Positions 1-13,300 of a stretch of DNA of 64,000 bases are shown here, one piece after another. The DNA lies in NCBI RefSeq assembly GCF_947172395.1, contig NC_069085.1, forward strand, positions 5,550,112 to 5,614,111. Reading direction: 5' to 3'. A program made the translations under genes and the position numbers. The DNA is from Bicyclus anynana (lineage: Eukaryota > Arthropoda > Insecta > Lepidoptera > Nymphalidae). Within the stretch, counting starts at the first letter, position 1, and each line of letters begins with the position of its first letter. The notes under the pieces were generated by a model. It was not told the DNA's origin. It did no database searches and saw nothing but the letters and a program-made list of their open reading frames with translations.

Positions 1-1385
1 AATTTGTTTAAAAATCATAAAAAAATACGAAATACAGTGTGTTTTAAAAATACCGTCCGATCCAAAATGTGCGTGTAAGCATTATAATATTATAAACAGA
101 AAAAATATTTAAAAAAATATTATTCAATAATTAAGCATTTTTACGTGATAATAAAGTTTCTAATTTTAAACATAAATTGTCCCAAAACTTGGAAAATTTA
201 AAAAGTGACAATACTGTACTGTCAATTATGATACGTATATCTAGATTATTACCTCCTACCTACACACCTGTGGCACAAAAGTCGGCAAAATAGAAAGCCT
301 TTTGACAAATCCGCGCCGCATATCGTAAAGGGTAGGTAGTAGGTAACATCGTTTTCGGCGCCCACTGTCTTTGAAACACCGCGCTGCCGCCGACACGTGC
401 AATGTCTGTAATGCTGTGTTTAGTTTGCTTGCGCCACTCGCCCAAAATGCAGACTTAAATTAGTAGTAGTAGATCTATTTGCGACAGAGCTATTACTGTG
501 TTCCAGAGTAAAAGGGATAGTTTCTGGTGTAATGTATGTTCAAGGAGTGGAAAATATGGAAAATGATTCACTAACCATTAATTCATCTGCCATCGTCCAT
601 CTGCGTAAATTAACTTTTCATGTTTACACACATCACAACACGCCAGTTATGCAAGCACGCATGCATGCTTGTACATAGCACAAGATGATAAAGCACCTTG
701 ACAAACCCATCACCTTGTTGTGTGTACTTGTGTGTTTACTTGCCCATTCACTACCGCTTTGAATAGAAACGTGTAAACGCAGCACAAAATATAGATGGCG
801 GCGTTTTTATTTTGTATGTAATTTTATTTTAATGCCTACTAATAATTAACCTATCTCAACTTTTGTGTTGCCATGTAAGTTTTTATAATTTTGTATTTTT
901 TTATGTTAATTTCGTGCAGGGAAAAAAATGTATTTCTTTAAAAATAAGGACTGCATAAAAATAATGTATACACGATACCTAAGTACACCCTTAAGGGCCG
1001 GACGGTATTTCCTATAACACACTGTATAATGTGATTCAAGAATTTCTAAAATTCAACCCCAAAGCGGGTTGTATCCTCGCAGGCGTCCGCTTGTATTATA
1101 AAGGCACTGCTTCTTTTTTTTTTAATATTATGTTATAATACAAAACTAAAATATAAACTTGAAAATAATACATAATTATTTAAGGAAAGTAGAATATTAG
1201 TTAATTTTTCATTTTATTTAATAAACTTGTTTTTTTATTGTTACGAATTCTTTTTTACATTCAAGTTCGAAAAATTCCAAGTTTAGGCCTAGAGTTTATG
1301 ATTTTTATATTTTTCTTACACAATTTGCTCTAATAAATTTTATAGTAAGATTATTGAATAATAATATATTTTTTTTTATTTACAG
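1..1385 (+). other. 5' flank or intron of the NSMAF-like gene, no exon recognised
   Basis: AT-rich sequence. The upstream half of the BEACH domain expected before exon 1386 is not visible in any frame, so this is probably intron. A less AT-rich patch near 260-450 has only a short antisense ORF with no recognisable motif. Confidence 0.5.
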
Positions 1386-4300
1386 GTACGAAAATATCCT
1401 CAATACATGTTATGTTTGCAAAATGGGAGGTTCGATCATCCCGACAGAATGTTCAATTCAATGAAAGATGTTTATAAGAATTGTTTGAAAAATATGTCAG
1501 ACTTTAAGGTAATGTTAACTTTAATTTTTCTTACATTGCAATCATTGGCTATTGCCTCACAGGCGTCTGCCCTTTTAATATGGGACTTTGACCCACCACA
1601 CTGCTTCTATGTGATGCCTGCAATATTTTGCTCAGGGTTAAGACTATCTATATTATTATAGATAGATATCTATCTATATTAACTATGATATCAGACTCAG
1701 TAGAAATATATAAAATGGATTTTTCAAAAGTGCTTGTAAAATACTGTAAAAAAAACAAATAATTTCTTTTAATTTGTAAAACTAAAATAGCATTTGATTT
1801 ATTTGCTGGTTTATTATTATAAATATGTTAGATAATAATAATATTTTTTATTGCGATAGATACTTGAGATAGAATAAAGAGGTGGGTACAACTGTCTACT
1901 TCCATAGTGTCTATTTGTTAATTTTTTTTGTGGACATAGGTTTTTTCGCGTTTATGAGAACATTTATAATATAAAGATAAATAAATAACTAAATATATAA
2001 CTCAAAACACACTCAAAACACAGTCATACGTCGTATACAAAACGTTACATACATAACATTCATATTGCAAGCTATCACACAACAAACATTCGTTTAATAT
2101 GCATACACAACGCACACACGCACATCTATCATTAGTATAACAGCCAATAAGTATTAAATCAGTCGCAATAAAACCTTGTCAAAGTGCATACGTATTTTCT
2201 TTAAAACATCTCCACTACCTGCAGGCGGAATTCAACCTTAACGAGTTCAACAAAGAGATAAATGAATTGCCTTGCATTTTGTTAATACATCTATAGGGAA
2301 AATAACAAATAACAATTGCCTGATTTTTGTCCATCCAATAAGTGCCAAATTTTGCAGTCTGGTTAAATATGCATTATCCTCATAAATGAATACAATTTCA
2401 TGACCTATACGACCACCAGCCAGAGATCGAATTTGACCTATACCTTCGTGCATGTTTCCTGTTAATAAGTCAACAACAAATTGAAATTTCAGGAGACAAG
2501 CGTTTGCTAATTATCTACAAGCAGACGCCCGCGACTTCGTTCGTCCTTAGACAATCCATCCATTCATCAGATCCAGCCCTTACAATAGTATCGCTGTAAA
2601 AATGGAGTAACATCTCCCGTTTTACCCTACTCTACCTTACCCTACCCTAACCCTAACCGTGTACCTAAGCTATAATTTTGTATTCATTATTAAGTATATA
2701 ACTTTTATTTAAAGGAGCTTGTACCGGAATTCTACGACACGAGTGCAAAAGGAGATTTCCTTGTAAACCTTTACGATATAGACTTCGGTGCAAGACACGA
2801 CGGTAGTAAAGTTGTTAATGTGAAACTACCCCCGTGGGCCAAGTCTCCCGAGGACTTTGTGGTGAAGCTGAGGGAAGCCCTGGAGTCGGAGTATGTGTCC
2901 AGATATCTACACCAGTGGATTGACCTCATATTTGGCTACAAACAGAGGGGCGCAGAAGCAGTGAAAGCTAATAATGGTTTGTAAGTTAATTTTTATCTTG
3001 CTTTTGTCCTTTTGGTATTTATAAAAAAAAAGTTTATTTAATCTTATATTATTATATTACTTCTTCTAAGGATTACTGTATTAGTGATAATAGAAGAATG
3101 AAATTGAAGTTTATTGTGGATATTTTTCGATAATATACTGCTTTCGTTTTTATCTCAAGATAAGGAATGCTGTTAACACTCATCATCATCATCATCATTC
3201 AACTGAAAGAAATATAGATTCCAAAGTGTAGCGATGCGTGTTGAAATATTATTGATTCAGTTTCAGAACGAATCGCTTATTTTTCCATGTAACATATAAT
3301 GGTTTAAGATCCGGCATTAGAAATATATACCCTCATCTGTTATTCATTAATTCTTAGAAATAAATGATAGATAATGTTCACAGTGACACATTGCAAATAG
3401 GTTGCCTAGTTAAATTGTGGCCAACACACTTTTTTCATACAAAATTTATCAAACCATGAACTTGATTAAAGGCAACATACAGAAAAATAAGCTGTTCGAC
3501 CGAATTTTAACTAGGCAACCTACAAGTACGTTCAATGTGTCAATGTGAATAATTTGTATTATTTATTTAGTATCCCAATAGAATAACAGATGAGGGTATA
3601 TATTTCTTATGCCGGATCTCGTATTATAACAAAGTATAATAATCAATTTTATTTTAATAATGGTTCGCAGATACTATGGGGAATTAAAATAAAAAATAAA
3701 AATAATTTCAAACTGCACCTGTGCTTTGCTTGCAAACGCGCTTGTTCTGTGTACAGCTTATTAATACAAAGCCAAGGTCTATAAAATATAATATCGATAT
3801 CCTTTTTAAATCATACTTTAGTTTTGTTCTATAAATATGTATTACTTAATTAACACAATTGATTGATTTTTATGTTGACTTCTTAATTGACTAAATTAAC
3901 TTTGATTTTTGTTCTGCTTTTACAAGCTAAAATAATAATAATAATAAACAGTTTAGTGTCTCAATAGCTCACCGGTAAGAGCGGTCGGACTCATCACCGA
4001 GGGGTGATGGTTCGATCCCCGCCCCGTTGGTCTATTTCCGTACCCACTCCTAGCACAGTCTTTCCCGACTAGTTGGAGAGGAATGGGAATATTGGTCACA
4101 TTTGAAAATGTGGCAAATATTCTTTTTTTTTTAAATAATACCTAAGTACAGTAGTTTAAAAGGACTAACATATTTTCTACGTGTATCTTGCAATCAATAA
4201 ACGAATTTGATGTACGATCCGCCATTAAGCATAATAAAATTAAATGCTTTTGAATGACCAATTTGTATTCCAGTGTACCACCACGTCTGTTACGAGGGGT

Positions 4301-7300
4301 CGATCGATCTCGACTGCATATACGATATGAACGATCGACACGCTTTCGAAGTACAAATAATGGAATTCGGTCAAGTGCCCAAACAACTGTTCACCAAACC
4401 GCACGTCAAAAGAATCATACCGCATATAACAAAACAGCTATCAATAAAAGATTACGAAAACTATGAATATAATTTGGAGTGTTTGGATACAATATGGTTG
4501 CATAAAGAAGCAGTGAACTGTGTCCTGAGGAAAGATGACAGGATCATATCAGTTTGTAAGGACGGCACGCTCAAAGTATATGATACGGTTCAAAGGAAGC
4601 AAATTCGCAGTGTCGTCTTGTGTTCGACTCCTCTGAGCTCGTGTGTTATGGTGGGTGAACATATCGTCGCTGTTGGGTCGTGGGATAATGAAATGTAAGA
4701 TTATTTCTTAATGTTTTATGGTGTTTCATCTTTATCAACCCATATTCGGCTACGGAGAGTCTCCTCTCAGAATGAGAGGGGTTAGGCCAATAGTCCACCA
4801 CACTGGCCCAATGCGGATTGGCAGACTTCACACACGCAGAGAATTAAGAAAATTCTCTGGTATGCAGGTTTCCTCACCATGTTTTTCCTTCACCGTTTGA
4901 TACACGATATTTAATTTCTTTAAAATGCACACAACTGAAAAGTTGGAGGTGCATGCCCTGGGCCGGATTCGAACTCACAACCTCCGGAATCGGAGGCAGA
5001 GGTCATATCACGTTATGATGTTTACCTTTTTATCTGAAATTCCTCAATGCCTGATGACAAACGTCTTCGAATAGTGTTCCCAGTGATGAAACATGGATCC
5101 AAGATTTGGGCACTAACTATGGGTCTCATAACAAAGGCTCAGAGTCACACAGCGCGCGATGGAACTAGCTATCCTCTGAGTATCTCTGCGTGATCGAATC
5201 AGAAATGAGGAGATCCGCAGAAGAACCAAAGTCACCGACATACCTCAATGTGTCGCGAAGCTGAAGTGGCAATGGGTAGGGCACATAGTTCGTAGAGCCG
5301 ATGGATGTTCGGCCCAAGGTGCAGGAATGACGACCCTGCACTAGAAAACGCGGTGTTGGTCGACCTCACAGGGACCTCCTCGTCCTCGACAGGGATTCGC
5401 TGGATGCAGGCGGCTCAGTATCGTGATGTTTGGAAGCCCCTACAAAAGGCAGTCATGCAGTGGATGTCCGTCCGCTGATATGACGATGGTTTTTAGCACA
5501 GATATAAGAAGTAACTAGATTTATAAAGTGCCAACTGTTTGTATTGAAACCAGCGTACCCGGGGGCGTGGCCTTACAAACACATTTATAGTGTAATAATA
5601 CTTATCACACTGATAAACTCTTCACTTAATTGGCTGTTTAATATTTAGTGAAAAAAGAAATATATTACCCTTATTTTAGAGTTGAAAATTATTTATTACT
5701 GTTGTCTCAGAACAAATGAAAATTCTTGAATGAAAATTCATGAATGAAATCTGTAGTACCGCTACTCGTCACTAGTTGTCTCTATATATAAGCTTTATTA
5801 CCTTATAAACAAGATTCAAAATGATCCTAACTTTGTTTTATTAATGTTGTCTAGGGATGTGAAATAACGATAGTCTTAAACATCGATAGTCTCGTTACTC
5901 GCAGTAAATAATACGAACGTCTGTTGTTAAAAAAAAATTGAATTTTATAAAACTAAGAAGAACAACATAGTTCAATCAAAAATTTAAAATATATGAAAAA
6001 ACACACACAAGAAAGTAAAAAAATTTTTAATAAAAAAAATACAACCGACTTCAAAACCTAAAAACGTACCCACTAAACTAAAAAGCGAAAAATAACATCA
6101 TAATATGTTCTACCTGCTGATCAGTATGAAAGCGGTGCTAAGCCGGTGATGTATTAATTCAAGCCATGTTATAGATTTGGATTTTGCAGACAGTGTTGTT
6201 TCATGTGGTCCTGTCAGAAATGATGATGAATGTTACCAGTAGATTATTTTCCAACCCGTTAGTAGTCAATAGGTCAATTACAAATACTCAGACTTGACGT
6301 TCCTAACACTTTAAGTACGTCATTTTATTTGTATTCTAAAAGACTTTTAGAAAAAAAAAATCTTTTTGTTTGGCACTGCCGTGACTACTAAATATCTTCT
6401 GTTTCCACTTTACATTAACGTGTCTGACTGCGTAAAATGTTTGGAACAAATTAGAATGCGGTTTTGCATAAAACAAATTTTGCTTCCTAGTCGCCTTGAT
6501 TAATTCTTTTCCTCTCCGGATTCCTAAAAATTTTTTTTCTGAAATTTCATCATTATCGTGTCATCATATAGTATATATATAATAGTAGTAGATATAAAAT
6601 ATCGATATATTATTATCGACATCCCTAAATGAATAGCCAAATGACATATGGCAGCTGCTTAAATTCAAAACTAACATAAATCAAAATTACACTTTTTTCA
6701 GGAGAACTAAAACAAGAAAAATAAAAACTATTTTTTGGTCTATTTTTACTCTTATTTTATATAAAGCATAATATAACATATACATTCAAATCATATTTTT
6801 AAAATGTTTTGCAGTTTTCTGATAAACTGAATGCTAGGGGAGATATTAAAAGCTATGCATATGCTTTTCAATTGAAACCTTTGGCTTTGAAATCAATAAA
6901 ATAATCGTATATTTGTTGATTACAGACAATAAAATAATCGTATTAATCTTGTTGATTGTCAGTCATGAGGGACCGACAGAGAAATTCAATTAAAGAACCT
7001 AAAGGCAAAACGAACACTCTGTCTCTTGAGTTTATTTTGACCTTAAAATTGTTTGAAAGAAAATGTTCGTTTATATGCCTAACAACCAGTTTTTAAATAA
7101 TATAAAAAGGTACTTTCATTTAAAAATTCACATGATGATCCTTTATTTAAAGCTGGAACATTCCTAAATATTTTTATATAATTAAAAAGTAACACAGATT
7201 TATGCAAAATCAATGGGTGATTTCGTTAAATATAAAATAACAAGGATTATTAATATTAATAATTAATACATTTAATTGGGAATAGAAGAATTATTGCAAT

Positions 7301-10300
7301 AAGATCATTTTTGTATAATTTTGATTTATGATAGTTTTTTTGTTGTTGTTGGCGCAGTAAATGTATGCCCACTGGTGTCAACAGAATCTTCGAGAAAATC
7401 GAACTTGTATTAAAATGAAGTAAACTTTAGTACTATTCCCGTAAAGTTCATTTTAGTTTGTGATTTTGAGTAAAATTATTTTTTCATATTTTAATGAAAA
7501 TATAATAAAATACGTCTTAATTATGGTACGAAACACCATAATTTGATAAAAGTTTGTGGCGGCTATCATTTTGGTATTCCAAAACGGCACAATACAGCAT
7601 TTTTCTAATCGTTTTTAATTATTTTCATTTACCGAATTTGACAACCGCAGGACGTAACGTGTCAGTCTACGAAACAAGACTGCTAGTACATGCGCGGATA
7701 GGCTTGCGAAGCTCCGCACACCCGGGTGTAAGCGGGCCACGCCCCTATGCTACTTCTATTGCTAAAAGCGTTAGCTTTTAGCGATCTCTGTTCTGTGGTT
7801 TTTAGAGATCCGTATATCTCAAAAGAATGAAACGGAACCGTTATATGATCACTTTGTTGTCTGTCAAGACCGTTTATTTCGAGAATGCATGGAGGTGTCA
7901 AGTTGAAATTTGAACCATGTGAGGTCTACGGTCCTATGAAGTTGTAAAAATCTAAGTTTATGTAATTAAAGGATATATCCGTTTAATCAGCAAAAACGCA
8001 CATTTCGACACTTACACCACTAAAAAGCTACGTTATTTCCATGTGTTTTATAATAGCCTATATTTTATCCCCGTATACTCAAGGGAAAAACGCGTGTAAA
8101 ACCGTGGTGCGTGCCCTAGTTTTTGGTTAATTTGATTGATAACTCTTTCAGATATCTGTACGATGTTGAATACGGACGCATAGTGGAGAGCTTCAGAGCG
8201 CACGACGACTCCGTCAACTGTTTAAAGTGGCTGCCTAAAGGTAAAAAAACCCAACATTTAATAGAGCTTTGGAAAATTGTAAAAACTGCATATTTAATTA
8301 ATACACAAGCGGACGCCCGCGACTTCGTCCGTGTGGAATTCAGTTTTTCACAAATCACTCGGGAACCATGGATTTTTTCGGGGTAAAAAGTAGCATTGCA
8401 TTGCAATTTCAGCCAAATTGCTTCAGTAGTAGCGGCGTTAAAGAGTAAGAAACATCCAAACAAACAAACTTCCATACAAACTTTCGAGTTTTTAATATTA
8501 GTAGGATAATATACGAGTATAATGTTTGTGTATTATACATTTTATTGTGGTTTTAATCAACTTTAAACATTAAAAAATAACTAGGAAATACTAGCTTATT
8601 CGGCGTAACTTGCCGAACCTCGATATGGATCTGAGAGCTACCAGGTTTGGCTAAAACTCTAAAAACAGTATGCAAATCCGTTCAGTAGTTTCGTAGATTG
8701 GCGTGAACAGACGAACAAAGTTCGGTTTTATTATTCTGTAAAATGAAAAATACGTTTTCTGCAAAGATTTTATTAGATATATTAGTCACTAGCTCGTCGA
8801 AATTGAGGCGGATAAAAGTGGCTAATTGTCTAATTTTCATCATTTAGTCGTAAACAGCGAACGTTATTTAAACAAATAATACCGAAATATTTTCTACAAT
8901 GTCGAGTTATGTGTTCAGGATGTGTAAAAACTATATATACATAAATCTATACTAATATTATAAAGCTGGAGAGTTTGTTTGTTTGATTGAACGCGCTAAT
9001 CTCAGGAACTACTGGTCTGATTTGAAAAATTCTTTCAGTGTTAGATAGCTCATTTATCGAGGAAGGCTATAGGCTATATTTTATCCCCGTATTCCTTCAG
9101 GCAGGGGTGTAAGGGGGAGGCTAGTACCAGTCAGTCTCCCCAACTGCCAACCTCACCTGCTCGTGGTGCACCCTGCAGATGGACCGACGAGGCTCTGGCG
9201 ACCGACGAATGGCGGATATATCCATTCCCACAGGCTAGATTACGAAATGCCTCAGGCCGGTGTCGGGCAGCAGCGACACCGGCGCGAGTAATCTAGCACT
9301 GCGCTGACCAACCCGCATGCCCAGCGTGGTCAGTACTGGGCAAAACTTAGTATGGACTACAAAAACATAACACAGCCCCTAGTCCCCGGCAGCCCCGCTA
9401 TTCCTGGCTCTGGCAGCGGTTACGGTAACGGCGGGGCAAGGGGTGTTAAGAATCTCCGGCAGAGATTCCGCTGCCAACCCCGACGACTAGACCTGGCAAC
9501 ATATAACGCACGCACTTTGAGGTCCGACGAGAAGGTCATCGAGCTGGAAGAAGTTATGAGCAAGTTGCACTGGGATGTCATAGGATTGTCTGAAGTCCGA
9601 AGAGAGGGGGAGGGCTCGATAATCCTTGAATCCGGCAACATGCTCTACTACCGGGAGGGCGACCAACAGTCCCAGGGTGGTGTCGGATTTATCGTTCACA
9701 AGTCCCTCGTGAACAATGTTGTAAAAGTCGAGAGTGTGTCGAGCAGGGTAGCGTTCCTGGTCCTCCGAATTACCAAACGGTATTCGTTGAAGGTTATACA
9801 GGTTTACGCACCGACCTCAACACATCCCGACGAGGAGGTAGAGGTATTGTATGAGGATATTTCTAAAGCCATACATGCCTCAAACTCTTATTACAATGTT
9901 GTGATGGGGGATTTTAACGCAAAGCTGGGCGAACTTAGCGGTTCAGAGTTGAAAGTGGGACGATTTGGATATGGGCAACGGAACGATAGGGGCCAAATGT
10001 TGGCTGACTTCATGGAGAAGGAGGGCCTCTTTATGATGAACTCCTTCTTCAAGAAGCCACCACGCAGGAAATGGACCTGGATGAGCCCCGATGGTTCCAC
10101 GAAAAATGAGATTGACTTCATCTTGTCTACCAGACGGCAAATATTCAACGATGTTTCTGTGATCCATAGGGTGAAAACCGGTAGCGATCACCGAATGGTT
10201 AGAGGCACGTTGAATATCAACGTTCAGCTGGAACGGTATCGACTGGTAAAGTCTACGCTCCGACCTACTCGTGCCCATATTCAAGACCCCGAGTCCTTTC

Positions 10301-13300
10301 AACTAGAACTGCAGAACCGCTTCGATTGCCTAGGAAATTGCGAAACTGTGGACGATCTGAACAACAGGTTCGTGGAAACTGTCCATTCCGTTGGGTCTAA
10401 GTTCTATAAGACCCACCGTACGAAAAGAACCAAAAAATTCTCAGACCATACACTTAAACTCATGGAAGAGAGGCAAGAAATGAGATTACAGTCTTCAGCA
10501 GATGCGTCAAATTACCGACTGATCAGTAGACAGATCTCTAAGTCGCAAACCAGCGACTTGCGAAACTTCAATACCGAGCGTATAAAAAATGCGATTGAAA
10601 ACAATCGAGGCTCAAAAGTTTTCGCCAGAGATCTGTCTATTGGACAGACGCAGCTGACGCGTTTGAAGACCGAGCACGGTAATCTGATTTCTTCCAAGCC
10701 CGAGTTATTAAGTGAGGTCGAGAAGTTCTATGGACAGCTATACACGACTACTCAGCAGCCTGTTGACAACTTGGCTAAAGACCCCAGAGCCAAGTTGACC
10801 CGACACTATACCGAAGATATCCCGGACGTCAGCCTATACGAGATTAGTGTGGCTCTCAAACAACTGAAGAACAATAAGGCGCCAGGTGAGGACGGAATCA
10901 CAGCAGAACTCCTGAAAGCGGGTGGAAAACCGATACTTAAAGTCCTTCAGCGATTGTTCAATTCCGTCATTCACGAGGGCACGACGCCTGAGGCGTGGCA
11001 TAGGAGCGTGGTGGTTCTGTTCTTCAAAAAAGGTGACAACACCTTGCTGAAGAATTACAGACCCATCTCGCTGTTAAGCCACGTTTACAAATTGTTCTCG
11101 AGAGTCATTACGAATCGTCTCGCCAATAGGTTCGACGACTTCCAGCCTCCCGAACAAGCCGGTTTCCGAAAAGGCTTTAGTACCATAGACCACATCCATA
11201 CGCTGCGGCAGGTTATACAGAAGACTCACGAGTATAACCAGCCACTATGCTTAGCGTTTGTGGACTATGAGAAAGCCTTTGATTCGGTGGAAACCTGGGC
11301 TGTGCTAAGGTCATTGCAGAGATGCCGAATTGATTACAGGTATATCCAAGGGTTGAAGTGCTTGTACGAAAACGCCACTATGTCAGTCCGTATTCAGGAT
11401 CAGACTACGAGGCCAATCCAGTTGCAGCGAGGAGTGCGTCAGGGAGATGTGATCTCTCCGAAGCTATTTACCGCCGCACTGGAAGACGTTTTTAAGCTTC
11501 TGGACTGGGGCGGACTTGGCATTAACATCAATGGCGAGTACATCACTCAACTGCGGTTCGCGGATGATGTAGTCATCATGGCACAGACTCTGGATGACCT
11601 TAGTACCATGCTCAATGACCTCAGCAGCGTTTCTCAACAGGTGGGCCTGAAAATGAACATGGGCAAAACAAAAATAATGTGTAATGCTCATGTATCGCTC
11701 CACCCAGTTATAGTTGAGAACGCTGCACTCGAAATTGTAGACGAATACATATACCTAGGACATATGATCCAGTTAGGTAGGTCCAATTTCGAGAAAGAGG
11801 TGAACCGTCGAATCCAACTCGGCTGGGCTGCATTCGGGAAACTTCGCGACATCTTTTCGTCCAAAATTCCTCAGTGCCTGAAGACAAAAGTCTTCGAACA
11901 GTGCGTGTTGCCAGTGATGACCTATGGTTCCGAGACTTGGTCGCTAACTATGGGCCTGATAAGAAGGCTCAGAGTCACACAGCGGGCGATGGAACGAGCT
12001 ATGTTAGGAGTATCTCTGCGTGATCGAATCAGAAATGAGGAGATCCGCAGAAGAACCAAAGTCACAGACATAGCTCAACGAGTTGCGAAGCTGAAGTGGC
12101 AATGGGCGGGGCACATAGTTCGAAGAGCCGATGGACGTTGGGGTCCCAAAGTGCTGGAATGGCGACCCCGCACTAGTAAGCGCAGTGTTGGCCGACCCCC
12201 CACCAGGTGGACTGACGACATCAAGCGAGTCGCAGGGATTCGCTGGATGCAGATGGCTCAGTATCGTGATGTTTGGAAGTCCCTACAAAAGGCCTATGTC
12301 CTGCAGTGGACGTCCATCGGCTGATATGATGATGATGATGATGATTCCTTCAGGAACGGGAACCACGCGGGTGAAACCGCGCGGCGTCAGCTAGTATAAA
12401 GTATAAATAAACACAAAATTGTGCATGTGTACGCTCAATGGAGAAGCTAGCTAACCTAACCTAACCTAACATATCTAATAGTAGAAAATCTTTGGTTTTC
12501 AGAGCATCTGTTGATATCGGGTGGTTGGGATGGCGTGGTCCGAGTGTGGGGGAACGTGGGCAAGACTGGACAAGCCTTGCGCGGACTGAAGGCTGAGTTC
12601 GACCACGACGGGAAGATTAGCACCGTAGCCTTTAGGTACATATAATCAATGTGTTCACAGTTATAGCTTGGCAAGCTCGTTCGTAACACTCCTTATGGGC
12701 CGCGCGGGCCGGGAGGCGTGTAGCGATGAATGAAAAGCCGACGATTGATGCACCTCACTTCACCGCACGCAAGATTTCACACTCGCGCAGTCTTTCCCCT
12801 CGTTGCTCGCATATCATGGTAGTGTCATCAACGAACTTGCCTGACTATAGTCCATCAACCCAGATTAGAGCAGCATGTTGGGTTTAAGTTTGAAGTCCCA
12901 GTAGTGATCCATTAAGTTGATGATTACAATTATAATTTTATATTTTATTCACCCTTTCCTATAGGAACTTGTGGATAATATTATATGCATATTGTAGCTT
13001 CCCAACAGTGAAATAATTTTTGAAATCGGTTCAGTAGTTTTTTTTTTTTGAAATGTGTGTTTTTTGTTGAATTCATGCATTTTTAACCGACTTTAAAAAA
13101 AGCAGGAGGTTCTCATTTAGACGAGTATGTTTTTTTTAAACTTTAATGTTTGTATAATTTAGGTACTTGCTCTTATCTTGATTATGCAATAGGCTACTTG
13201 CCTCTTTTGTAAACAGTATTTAAACTGAATTATGGAAGTATTATAAGTTATATTTTATTTTTTCCCGTCAATAATAACCAGTAAAAAAATTAATATAAAT

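Larger units (their letters stand above)
8946..12394 (+). mobile_element. Non-autonomous Helitron, interrupted by an RTE insertion
   Basis: Begins TCTATACTAATATTATAAAG after an A and ends GCGTCAGCTAG before a T, with the CGCGG-GTGAAA-CCGCG hairpin just before the end. These are the 5'-TC / CTRR-3' and A^T insertion features of Helitrons. Two other copies (26709-26920, 58889-59077) define the full unit. Removing the RTE and one copy of its target duplication leaves about 196 bp. Confidence 0.8.

Noticed and set aside
2636..2660. Interstitial vertebrate-type telomere repeat (CCCTAA)
   Set aside because: Only about two units within a looser CCTTA/CCCTA stretch; too short to support.
3957..4030. 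tRNA gene (Pol III A and B boxes)
   Set aside because: The sequence continues into a SINE body and the acceptor stem does not close, so it is a SINE head. The same reasoning applies to the heads at 16182, 31888, 33131, 42666 and 61678.
4254..4466. 70-codon frame overlapping NSMAF exon 4274-4694
   Set aside because: Wrong frame; the WD40 reading frame is the one joined by the splice phases.
7554..7781. 75-codon frame and its antisense partner in an NSMAF intron
   Set aside because: No similarity to the gene, contains a palindrome (GCTAAAAGCGTTAGCTTTTAGC) and repeat-like sequence.
8116..8475. 119-codon minus-strand frame
   Set aside because: Antisense to the NSMAF exon 8152-8240 and its neighbouring repeat; no motif.
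9943..10302. 119-codon antisense open frame
   Set aside because: Shadow of the RTE ORF; no motif or splice context.
12131..12394. 87-codon plus-strand frame ending in a Met run
   Set aside because: Off-frame reading of the RTE 3' end and its GAT repeats.
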